A stretch of DNA of 35,035 nt from an uncultured Bacteroidota bacterium. GTDB lineage: Bacteria > Bacteroidota > Bacteroidia > Bacteroidales > F082. How positions within the stretch are numbered: the first letter of the stretch is position 1; each line of letters starts with the position of its first letter. Shown piece after piece: positions 23,697-32,800 of this stretch. Where the stretch lies: positions 1 through 35,035 of the forward strand of contig CAJBPB010000137.1 of the NCBI GenBank assembly GCA_903957365.1, given 5' to 3'. Both the position numbers and the translations under genes were made by a program. The notes under the pieces were generated by a model that worked only from the letters and a program-made list of their open reading frames with translations, had not been told where the DNA came from and made no database searches.

Positions 23697-24692
23697 ATGT
23701 CTAACAAGTTGGTAGTTAAGTATTTGTCGGGAAACTGTTCTGAATCTGAAAAAAATCAGATGGAGCAGTGGTTAGCAGTTTCTGCATTGAACAGGAAGAA
23801 ATTTGAAAAACTGAAATTGGTTTGGACACTTTCCTCTGTTAAAAATTTTGTTAAACCAATCAATGTTGAATCCGCATTAGATAAAGTGCACGATCGGATT
23901 GAAAAATCCGAACAACCAGTAAGATTTATTACACGCAGACGGTCTTTACTTTCAATTTATAGTCGTAAAGTTACAGCAGTTGCAGCCATTCTGCTGGTAG
24001 GGATTTTTTCGTTTTATTTGATTAAATCCGATGTTGATCCCGAAATAATTACAGTGGATGCAGGGAATAACAAATCTCAGATTGTTGAACTTCCGGATGG
24101 GACAAAAGTATTTTTGAATGCTGATGCCAGAATTTCTTATTCTGAAACATTTACGGCTTCAGAACGACGAATTGACTTTGAAGGCGAAGCATTTTTTGAA
24201 GTAAGCAAGAATGCAGATAAACCATTTATCATCACCGCTACCAATATTGGTGTCGAAGTTTTAGGGACAAGTTTTAACCTGAAAGCAATTTCCAAAACAA
24301 ATGAATACCATCTTGATTTAAAATCAGGTAAGGTACTTTTATACTCCATTCATCCGGAAACCAATGCAAGACTGGAACAAATTATGCTGTTACCAGGCGA
24401 AAGAGGATCATTGTCAGCTACAACAAATACCTTCATGAAAGAGAGGAATTCTAATGAAAATTATCTTGCATGGCATACAGGTTTGCTTGTTTTTGAAAAT
24501 GCATCCCTGTCAGATGTGGTAAAATCTTTGGAACAAACTTATAGAGTGAATATTTCTCTTGATCCGTCTTTGGATGATTTAAAACTTACGGCTCGTTTCC
24601 CACATCAAAAAATCGAGAGCATACTTGAAACCTTGCATATCATATTTGCCTGCAATATTGCAGTGAATGATTCAACGATCAAAATAAATTAA
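23697..24692 (+). CDS. FecR-family anti-sigma factor (FecR + DUF4974)
   Basis: This inner-membrane protein of 331 residues is expected to hold the ECF sigma factor until an envelope signal arrives. The cytoplasmic N-terminus (about 1-75) has Y-L-S-G-N-C-S-E-S-E-K and W-L-A-V-S-A-L-N-R-K-K-F. One transmembrane helix follows at about 91-109. The periplasmic part holds a FecR domain (about 120-215) with L-P-D-G-T-K-V-F-L-N-A and F-E-G-E-A-F-F-E-V-S, and the terminal DUF4974 secretin/STN-like domain (about 260-331), beginning L-V-F-E-N-A-S-L-S-D-V-V-K-S-L-E. An in-frame TTG at 23691 is rejected for the ATG at 23697. The STN-domain protein follows after 231 nt. Confidence 0.92.
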   Translation: MSNKLVVKYLSGNCSESEKNQMEQWLAVSALNRKKFEKLKLVWTLSSVKNFVKPINVESALDKVHDRIEKSEQPVRFITRRRSLLSIYSRKVTAVAAILLVGIFSFYLIKSDVDPEIITVDAGNNKSQIVELPDGTKVFLNADARISYSETFTASERRIDFEGEAFFEVSKNADKPFIITATNIGVEVLGTSFNLKAISKTNEYHLDLKSGKVLLYSIHPETNARLEQIMLLPGERGSLSATTNTFMKERNSNENYLAWHTGLLVFENASLSDVVKSLEQTYRVNISLDPSLDDLKLTARFPHQKIESILETLHIIFACNIAVNDSTIKIN

Positions 24693-24744
24693 AACTGGCA
24701 TCTTCAGTTTTCCATTTCTACATCTTTCCCAGCCTTATTTTACT

Positions 24745-24764
24745 ACGTAATTTCACGTAATTTT
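24745..24764 (+). repeat. Tandem 10-bp direct repeat ACGTAATTT(C/T)
   Basis: Two head-to-tail copies of ACGTAATTTC / ACGTAATTTT differ only in the last base and repeat at about one helical turn. They lie in the 231-nt gap between the anti-sigma and STN-protein genes and could be a regulator binding site. Nothing else is evident in this gap. Confidence 0.4.
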
Positions 24765-24923
24765 TATTTTATTCTTTAAAGTTAATGTATCTATCTGCCA
24801 TTATTTCAACATTTTAGATTTATAAAATGTAAAAAATAATTTATTGGGATTCCTGATAATACAAGAGTTTTTGTTTTTTAGTACTTTAGCATGGCATAAT
24901 TAACAAGAATCAAGGCGAATTAG

Positions 24924-26261
24924 ATGTTGAAAATTCATTCAAAAGGCGCAATTTCAAATATTATTGGATTGATAGGTTGTTTGTTATCAATAATCATCCT
25001 CACTGCTGTATTTGGTTGTTCAACACTTTTAGCACAAGCGAATAATACAGTTACTGTTAGTGTAAATGTTAAAGGAGTCCGGATTTCAACCTTATTGAAC
25101 AGTTTACAGAAAGATTACAATCTTAACCTTTCGTACAATGCCGGAGATTCAGCTTTTAACAAAATTGTAAGTTATGAAGCTACCAACAAGCCAGTAGATA
25201 AGGTACTTTCCGACCTGGTAAAATTAAGTGGTCATCAATATAAAATAATTGACAATCAATTTGTTATTTTCCCATCTCAAGAAATTCCTGCAACGATTGC
25301 GCCGGTTCCTTTACTATCTAAAAAAACCACCAGACAACCTGAAACAATTTCTGACACAATCTTTGTTGACAAAATCGTTCAAAAAACGGATACACTTATC
25401 AGGATTGACACACTAATCAGAACAGATACAATCGTCCAATATGATACAATTATTGTATATCGAGAACCTGTACCTGAAAAAGTCAAAGGAAAAATAAAAA
25501 GTGTCAGAACTGATGTTTTTAATGATGACGCCCGACGAAATGAAGGTTGGGCGTTTGGTATTGCTTACGGAAAACTTCTGACTGATTATAAAGTTACTGC
25601 TATCAGCGAGGAAAAGGAACTTGCAAACATGATCGATGAATCTGAAAACTGGTCCTTCAGGGGCAATTTACTCTCGATGAATGCTTTTTACAATTATCAC
25701 AGATTCAAAGCCGGAGCCGCAATTGATTATAGTAATATTACAAATAAATTTACTTTTGACAAAGTAATTAGCAGTGGTGGAATGTTTGACGTTGATACAC
25801 TTGACACTTATTATACTTTAACCGGCATTGATACAAACTGGGTTTATATTAAAGATTCGGCATGGATACCACTCGACCAAAAAACTTATATCTACGATCA
25901 GTTTAACAGCTTGTCCTATATTGATTTTCAACTGAGTGCTGCGTATGCGTTTATTCATAACAGAAGCATCGAGATGTATCTTCAGGCCGGAATAAGTATG
26001 AATTTACTCGTTTCGGCTTCAGGTAGTACACTTACTAAAACCACTGATTATGAAGTGATAGATTTTGATAAACTAGCATTCAGCAAAGTAAATTATACCA
26101 TTATGTTTGGAATTGGCGCGAGATATAAACTGAATGATGCATTTGACATCAACCCCGAAATCTATTATCTGGGTCAGTTGAAGGATGTTTATGAAAGTAC
26201 AATGGTTAGTAAAAAAATGCATGGGGCAGGATTTAAAATAGGAATTCTATACTATTTATAA
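24924..26261 (+). CDS. STN-domain protein with C-terminal predicted outer-membrane barrel
   Basis: The product has 445 residues. An N-terminal signal ends near residue 38 (L-L-A-Q). A secretin/TonB short N-terminal (STN) domain spans about 48-116, with V-R-I-S-T-L-L-N-S-L-Q-K-D-Y-N-L-N-L-S-Y and Y-K-I-I-D-N-Q-F-V-I-F. A threonine/aspartate-rich linker (about 140-180) follows with repeated D-T-[LI]-[IV]-R/Q-x-D-T units. The last 240 residues look like a small outer-membrane barrel, with alternating strands such as G-W-A-F-G-I-A-Y-G-K and a final G-F-K-I-G-I-L-Y-Y-L. No TonB box, plug or 22-strand barrel is present. I infer that the STN domain contacts the FecR/DUF4974 protein across the periplasm while the barrel, or a partner, senses the outside. 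Confidence 0.75.
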   Translation: MLKIHSKGAISNIIGLIGCLLSIIILTAVFGCSTLLAQANNTVTVSVNVKGVRISTLLNSLQKDYNLNLSYNAGDSAFNKIVSYEATNKPVDKVLSDLVKLSGHQYKIIDNQFVIFPSQEIPATIAPVPLLSKKTTRQPETISDTIFVDKIVQKTDTLIRIDTLIRTDTIVQYDTIIVYREPVPEKVKGKIKSVRTDVFNDDARRNEGWAFGIAYGKLLTDYKVTAISEEKELANMIDESENWSFRGNLLSMNAFYNYHRFKAGAAIDYSNITNKFTFDKVISSGGMFDVDTLDTYYTLTGIDTNWVYIKDSAWIPLDQKTYIYDQFNSLSYIDFQLSAAYAFIHNRSIEMYLQAGISMNLLVSASGSTLTKTTDYEVIDFDKLAFSKVNYTIMFGIGARYKLNDAFDINPEIYYLGQLKDVYESTMVSKKMHGAGFKIGILYYL

Positions 26262-26314
26262 AATTGTATATCAATGCTTTGTTAATACTGAAATTATTTT
26301 TTAAACTCAGATTT

Positions 26315-29300
26315 ATGTTTGTAAGTGGTACCAGATTATGCTTTTCAGACAATCGATTGAAAGTCGTTTTGTTTGCTTTGCTAATCGGTTTTTCCACGAT
26401 ATTGAATGTACAGTCTCAGAATTATGTGCTGGTCGGCGACACCTTAAACAGTGATAGAACCTGGGTAAAAGACACCATCTATGTTGTGGTTGAAGATTTA
26501 TACGTTCCTCTTGGTATTTCGCTTGTAATTGAACCAGGTGTAACCGTGCAAATAATACAGGGAATAGGAATTTTTATTGACCAGGGCAGTCTGAATGCCT
26601 CAGGGATCGCTAATGATGTTGTTGATTCAGTGCATTTCGTTCCAAACTATTCTTTGCCTGAGGATGACTGGAAATGGAAAGGAATTATTTTTTCTGATGT
26701 TACCCTTGAAAATGATAATTTACTGGAATATGTAACTATTGAAAATACAGAAATCGGAATTGAAATTGACAACAGTGAGCATGTTGTTATCAAAAATTCT
26801 ACTATTCTTTATAATCAATGGAGAGGTATAAAATTATTCAACAGTGATAATTGTCTAATTAAAGATTGTGTAATTACCGAAGGGTATCTGGGCATTGAAA
26901 TGTACACAAGCGGACTGGGAAAAACAACTTCATATAACTTAGTAAATAATTGTCTGATAAGTCTACAATCAACCGGCATGTTGCTCTGGAGCAGAAACAG
27001 AGGTCTGAATACCTATAATCTGGTTTCAAATTCCTTGTTTTTAAATAACGATAACGGCATTCAAACTGACAATGGAATTTCTGTTTACGGTAAAAATTTT
27101 ATTGAAAAAAATATCCTGAAAAACATCAATGCCCACTCGGGTTATGCCATTCAGATAGGACAAGATTCGACAGAACTAAAAAACAATATAATCTGGAGAA
27201 ACCAAACGGGTATCGAATTGCGGGATGCTCAGGAGTGTACCTTAGCAGAAAATAGTTTCTATGAAAATAACATCGCCTTAACAATAGGTCAAAACTCGCG
27301 CTCGTTGGTGTTTTTAAACAATACCTTAACTGAAAACTATTCAAAAAGCCTTCGATTTCTTGAATCTGAGGATATTAACTATTCAAACAACAATCATTTT
27401 GATCCTTACATAATTGAAAAATCGGTTTACAACGGAACAGCGAATACGGTAACAATATCAAACAATTACTGGGGAACAACGGATACATCTGATATTGACC
27501 GGATGCTTGAAGATAAATATGATAATCAGCTTTTGGGGGAATTGATTTACCAGCCATTCTTTACGGAACCAGAGACAAATTGTCCGGTCTCACCACCTAT
27601 GAATGTTTTCAAACAATTGGTTGGCGACAGCATAAAAGTCTCATGGTCAGCCAATAAAGAGCGTGATATTCAGGCATACAGGGTTTATTTTGGTGATTTT
27701 AAAAACTATGCATTCCCGAATTATTTAGAAGCAAACGATACCGTTGCTTTTTTAAAGGATTATTTAATAACTGATTCAATCGCAGTAACTGCCTTGGATG
27801 ATACACTGTTTTCGGAAAAAAATCAACTTAACGGGCATGAAAGTCCGTATGCCTTTGCTTCGATCGCACCATTTGCCGGCGATGATTTTACAATGTGTGA
27901 GAATGAAATCAAAGTAAAACTCAACAGTGCAACAGCGCCATTTGATTACAATGAACTGACCTGGACTACTTCGGGTGACGGTGTGTTTGATGAAATGACA
28001 CTTAATCCAACCTATACTCCCGGAATTATTGATTTTCAGCTAAATCAGGTTATCTTGACTATACTTGTAAAACATAATAATACCATTTTAAAAGACTCTT
28101 TAAAGGTCCTTTTCGCTGATTTTCCGTTGGTAGAACTTGGCAATGACACTTCAATTTATAACGATACTCCTCTGAAACTCATTAACGCCAGTGCCTCCGG
28201 GTTTAATACTATTCAGTGGCATTCCACAGGCGATGGAGTATTTAATGACAGTTCGGTGTTACAACCGGTCTATATTCCTGGAATAAATGATATTAATGCC
28301 GAACAAGTTAATTTGTTTCTTATCGCAGACTCCGATTGCGGCATGACTTCCGATACGATGACAGTTTACCTGAACCCCTTTGCTTCAATTGAAGGGAAAA
28401 TATGGTCAGATGGACAAGGTTTTGGGAAGGTTGCGATTCTGGCATTTAAGTCAGGCGTTGAAACAATAAAACCTGTTCAGATTACATGGCCGGATAATGA
28501 TGGCCGCTTTAAATTTGAACGGCTTTTATTTGGTGACTATTTGATTTTTGCTGTCCCGGATACTTCTTTTCCGGATAATATTGTTTCCTCCTATTATATT
28601 GGCTCGGCAGCCTGGCAACAATCATACACAATAAAATTGATAAAAAATGTATATGACATTGATATTCAAATACTAAAAACAGATTATCAACTTCCGGAAG
28701 GAAAGGGTAAAATTACAGGTCATTTTATAAAACCAGCATTAAGTGCCCCTGAAAGTGAAATTTACTGTTCAGCCTGGTTTGAGACTGATGTTTCAGACTA
28801 TTGTGAAAATGGTTTATCAAACACAACTATTTTACTTTATAATCAGTCGCACGACAAAATTCTTGCATACACCCTGACAGATGCTCAAGGTGATTTCATT
28901 TTTGATGGTTTACCTTTTGGAAGTTATAAAATTGCCGCTGAGATTCCTAGCTACACCAGTTCGGTATCGCCACTGATTCAACTAAGCCCTGAAAACACTT
29001 CAGCCAATGAAATCACACTTGCCATCGAAGATCAGAAGGTTTCCATTTATTTTCCTGATGAAAAACAGGAAATGCATACAATGCTGCTACCTAATCCTGC
29101 ATCGGAAAAAATAAATATCAGAATAACTAATCAGGCTGATGGTGCTTTATCATCCATTGAGATTTTTAATTCGATGGGTCAAACTGTTTATAAAAAATCA
29201 GGGCCTTTTTCAAGTGATAATTCTGATTATATATCAATAAATATAATTGACTGGGCCGAAGGATTATATATTGTGAGATTGCATAATGGTCTGAATAGCC

Positions 29301-29326
29301 TGTCCTATCCATTTGTTAAAGATTAA
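26315..29326 (+). CDS. Secreted right-handed beta-helix protein with T9SS sorting domain
   Basis: The product has 1003 residues. The N-terminal signal peptide ends in N-V-Q-S-Q. Up to about nt 27560 it is a parallel beta-helix (NosD/pectate-lyase-like) with repeating N-[ST]-x-[IL]-x-x-N-x-x-G-I coils, such as E-N-T-E-I-G-I-E-I-D-N-S. Then come an Fn3-like domain (about 27590-27860) and two tandem domains carrying W-x-[ST]-[ST]-G-D-G-V-F (27962 and 28217). Two SdrD/CarboxypepD-like beta-sandwiches follow (about 28390-28680 and 28810-29030), and from about 29090 a type A sorting domain (L-P-N-P-A-S-E-K-I-N). It is likely a surface glycan-binding or glycan-acting protein; no clear catalytic residues are visible. 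The upstream TTG at 26264 is rejected because the signal peptide begins at 26315, 53 nt after the STN gene. Confidence 0.85.
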   Translation: MFVSGTRLCFSDNRLKVVLFALLIGFSTILNVQSQNYVLVGDTLNSDRTWVKDTIYVVVEDLYVPLGISLVIEPGVTVQIIQGIGIFIDQGSLNASGIANDVVDSVHFVPNYSLPEDDWKWKGIIFSDVTLENDNLLEYVTIENTEIGIEIDNSEHVVIKNSTILYNQWRGIKLFNSDNCLIKDCVITEGYLGIEMYTSGLGKTTSYNLVNNCLISLQSTGMLLWSRNRGLNTYNLVSNSLFLNNDNGIQTDNGISVYGKNFIEKNILKNINAHSGYAIQIGQDSTELKNNIIWRNQTGIELRDAQECTLAENSFYENNIALTIGQNSRSLVFLNNTLTENYSKSLRFLESEDINYSNNNHFDPYIIEKSVYNGTANTVTISNNYWGTTDTSDIDRMLEDKYDNQLLGELIYQPFFTEPETNCPVSPPMNVFKQLVGDSIKVSWSANKERDIQAYRVYFGDFKNYAFPNYLEANDTVAFLKDYLITDSIAVTALDDTLFSEKNQLNGHESPYAFASIAPFAGDDFTMCENEIKVKLNSATAPFDYNELTWTTSGDGVFDEMTLNPTYTPGIIDFQLNQVILTILVKHNNTILKDSLKVLFADFPLVELGNDTSIYNDTPLKLINASASGFNTIQWHSTGDGVFNDSSVLQPVYIPGINDINAEQVNLFLIADSDCGMTSDTMTVYLNPFASIEGKIWSDGQGFGKVAILAFKSGVETIKPVQITWPDNDGRFKFERLLFGDYLIFAVPDTSFPDNIVSSYYIGSAAWQQSYTIKLIKNVYDIDIQILKTDYQLPEGKGKITGHFIKPALSAPESEIYCSAWFETDVSDYCENGLSNTTILLYNQSHDKILAYTLTDAQGDFIFDGLPFGSYKIAAEIPSYTSSVSPLIQLSPENTSANEITLAIEDQKVSIYFPDEKQEMHTMLLPNPASEKINIRITNQADGALSSIEIFNSMGQTVYKKSGPFSSDNSDYISINIIDWAEGLYIVRLHNGLNSLSYPFVKD

Positions 29327-29446
29327 TCCTCCATTTTATTTTATTATTTACGGGTGATTATTATTGATATATTACTATATAGCAGTACATTACAGAAATT
29401 TAAATAATTTCACTCAAAATAAATATAAAAATAAATCAAAATAAAG

Positions 29447-29472
29447 TAAGGGTAAACACCGCTTTGCTTGTC
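29447..29472 (+). promoter_or_regulatory. Candidate ECF-sigma promoter (copy B) before the giant adhesin
   Basis: TAAGGGTAAA starts at 29447 and TTTG.TTGTC ends at 29472, with the same internal spacing as copy A at 23614-23639; differences are confined to five positions in the spacer and around TTTG. The end of the element is embedded in the inverted repeat GCTTGT-CTA-ACAAGC (29466-29480), which copy A lacks. It lies 355 nt before the ATG. Confidence 0.5.
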
Positions 29473-29598
29473 TAACAAGCGAGATCTTGTGAAAAGACAT
29501 TATTCATTCCTATTTCTTAATAACGGACTCCTGATTTTTATTATTTAATTACATTTTTGTTTTTTCGAGTCATTTAGCGTTTATTAAGAAAAATCAAA

Positions 29599-29628
29599 TT
29601 GATTTTACAACCTGTTTGTTTATTTTTG
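29599..29628 (+). promoter_or_regulatory. Housekeeping-type promoter before the giant adhesin
   Basis: TTG at 29599-29601 and TATTTTTG at 29621-29628 are separated by 19 nt, the best full match to the Bacteroidota promoter in the window. Transcription would start near 29634 and give a leader of about 190 nt. Confidence 0.6.
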
Positions 29629-29827
29629 CAGCTTCGCAACCCAATATTTTTCATCTCTATAATGGGTTTAAATTCTAATATAGTATTAACTAATCCCTAT
29701 TTTTTGCCTATGATTCTATGAAAGATGATTGATTCATCGTTTACAGTTTTGAATAAGGATCGACTCAAATCGATGTTTTCATCATGAATGGTCCTTTAAA
29801 TAATTGATTATAAACAAAATTTACAAA

Positions 29828-32800
29828 ATGAAAAAAATTACAAATTATGTTATAATGATAACAGCAGCGTTGTTGTTGTCATTCGTGCATCTTAGCGCAA
29901 GTGCCCAATGCACTTACAGTGCTAAGTTGTATGACACATGGGGTGATGGTTGGAATGGCGGAAAACTTGACGTAATGGTCAATGGTTCTGTTGTTGTCAA
30001 CGATGCCACCATTGTTTCAGGCAGTGGTCCTGCTATATATAATTTCACTGTGAATACTGGTGATATGATCACAACAGATTATGTTGCTGGAAGTTATTCA
30101 AGTGAAAATTATTATCAAATTTTCAATGCAACCGGTGTTATGGTTTTCAGTACTCCTTCAGGGAGCACGCCAACTGACCTTGTTGCACCAGGTGTTACCG
30201 CAGTATGTCCTCCACCAGTTGGTGATGTTATCGGACATGTTTATAATGGTGACGGTGTGCCAATTGCCGGTGCACAGGTTGGTATTGAAGGTGGAAGCTA
30301 CAGAACAACAGACGCCATGGGCGCTTATTCGTTCTTAGGTCTTCCTTCAGGACCAAATGAATTGTACGCTTCAAAAGATGGTTGGAATACCATCTATGGA
30401 ACAGTTACAGTTATTTCATCTAACACAGTTACACTTGATTTTACTTTAACAAAACCAAGTTTAACAGTTAATCCTTTAATGTTCGACGAGATTCTGAATC
30501 CTAACGAATATTTAACCAAATTCTTAGGAATGTTAAATATAGGCGACGGCCCTGCTGGCTGGTCAGCTGAAGTTGTTTATCCTGAAACAAACAATAGTAG
30601 TTCTAATAATCTTGTTGAAAGACAGGCAGAACTCAATGGAATGACCCAGAATGGAATTAGTAATATTCAGGCTGGTTCACAAACTACTGAGACTATTTCA
30701 GACCGCGACTATACAACCTGCCCTGAAGGCAGCATTTTTTCAAATGCACCTGTTGGAACAGATAATGGTTATTCTTCATACCTTTCATCAGGTTACTACG
30801 CTGCACAGCAGTTCACTGCAACTGATGATATTGGTTCAGTAACAGTTTGGGCACTCTATAGCGGCGCTCAGCCACAGGATTTCAAAGTTGATTTCTATGC
30901 TAATGGATCTACTCCAGGTGCTTTGGTTTCATCTTATACTGTAACTGGAATTTCTGGTTTAAACACTGGAATTGTGCTTTATGGTTATCCAATGTATCAA
31001 TTTACAATTCCAGTTCCTACTACCTCGTTAGAGAGTGGTTATGTTTCTGTAGTGGCTCAACTTGGTACCAGTGCATGGTATTGGGCAAATACATATTCAG
31101 GAACCGGAAGTGCTTTTCAGATGGTTTCCGGTAGTTGGCTTTCATTGTCTCCAGAAATGCTTGCCTTATGTTTAGGCCCTGCTGAAGGTGGTGGTGGTGT
31201 AAGTGGATGGTTAACACTTGGACAGTATGAAGGCGAAGTTGGTCCTAACGGAACAAGCTTCAACTTACCTGTAAACTTTGATGCCACTGGCACCGAAGCT
31301 GGTCAGGTTTACAATGCTGAAATCGTTGTAACAACTGATCCAAACGTAGGTACATTTACTATTCCTGTAACAATGACTATTTACGGTGATCCTTTGTCAC
31401 CTGTAACCGATCTTACAGCTACAATTACAAACGAAGTAACTGGTGCAGTTTCATTGTCATGGAATTTTACACGTCCGGTTAACTTCCAGTATTTCTTAGT
31501 AAAACGTAATGGATTAGGCATTGGCACAACAACAGCCAACACCTTTAACAATATGTTACCAGCTTATGATACCTATTGCTATACCGTAACTCCTGTTTAT
31601 GATGCCGGTAACGGCGTACCAGGTGGTCCTGCATGTGTTGACTGGTTGATTCCTGTATTGTGTTATTCTCCTGCAAATCCTACCAATAGTCAATGGCCTT
31701 TGGTTAATGAGGAAGTAATGCTGACATTGGAAAACTGCGGTGAAGGAACTTTAGAATTTAGTTTCCCTGACTATGCAGCGCAACTTTTGCTGAACAATCC
31801 AAACATTCAGAAAAATGACGTTAGCCCTGTTCTTGCATTCGAAAGAATGGCTGAACCTGCTAAAGGTGAAAATGACCCACGTGATGGTGGCGGACATCCT
31901 ATTGTTTTAGGTGCCGGCGGACCAGATACTTTCGGTTACGAGTGGATTGACAGTGACGAAACTGGCGGACCAGTTTACAACTGGGTTGAAATCTCAGGTA
32001 TCGGAACAAACCATCCTTTGGTTGGTGATGATAACAACGTTTCAATCACTTTGCCTTTCGCATTCCCTTTCTATGGTGTTGATAAAACCAGTATTTTGGC
32101 TGGAACAAACGGTTATCTGACATTTGGTTCAAGTGGAAATTCATACAGTAATACTGCAATTCCTAATGCAGCACAACCTAATGATATTATCGCACCTTTC
32201 TGGGATGATATGAATTTTGTTTCAGGAACTTCATTCTTATATTCATACAATGATGTTGCTAACAGCAGATTTATTATCCAGTTCACCAATGTTCCTAAAT
32301 TAGGTGCATCATCGTATAATACTTTCCAGGTTATTCTAACTCCTAACGGTGGAATCACCATTCAGTATAATACAGTAAGTGGTGTTTTGAACTCAGCAAC
32401 TGTTGGTATCGAAAACGCAGCCGGAAATGATGGTTTACAGGTTGCTTACAACACTGCTTATATTGCAAGTGGTAAAGCAATCTATTTCTTCCAGCCTGCA
32501 CATTTCATCACAGCTGTTAATCCTTATTACGGAACAATTTCTGAAGGAAATACAGTGGATGTTGTTATGAATTACAGCTCAGAAGATTATGGTGTTGGCG
32601 TTTATAACGAAGAACTCTATATTTCTACAAATGAACAAGGAAATAACGAATGGTTCATTCCTAACACTATGGTTGTTTATCAACCTGCTGCTATAAGTGG
32701 TTCAGTAACTGACTGTGTAACAGGCGCTCCTAAAAAGAATGTAACTGTAACTGCAATTGGTGCTACAACTTACACAGCTGAATCAGCTGAAAACGGAACC

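Larger units (their letters stand above)
29327..29827 (+). other. 501-nt non-coding leader before the giant adhesin gene
   Basis: No convincing gene lies here. From left to right it holds an AT-rich stretch with no terminator, the ECF-type element at 29447-29472, the inverted repeat GCTTGT-CTA-ACAAGC at 29466-29480, and a housekeeping-type promoter at 29599-29628. A leader of about 190 nt follows, with small hairpins such as ATCGA(29759-29763)/TCGAT(29770-29774) and GATGA/TCATC near 29724-29738. A 19-codon ORF at 29660-29719 (ATG to TGA) lies in the leader and is probably chance. The length suggests regulation of transcription or translation. Confidence 0.6.

Noticed and set aside
24924-26261. 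TonB-dependent receptor (FecA/SusC type)
   Set aside because: Only the STN domain is shared; there is no plug domain, no TonB box and the protein is far too short for a 22-strand barrel.
29660-29719. 19-codon ORF in the adhesin leader as a regulatory leader peptide
   Set aside because: No ribosome-binding context, no run of a single amino-acid codon and no attenuator-like hairpin with T-run follow it; chance is the simplest explanation.
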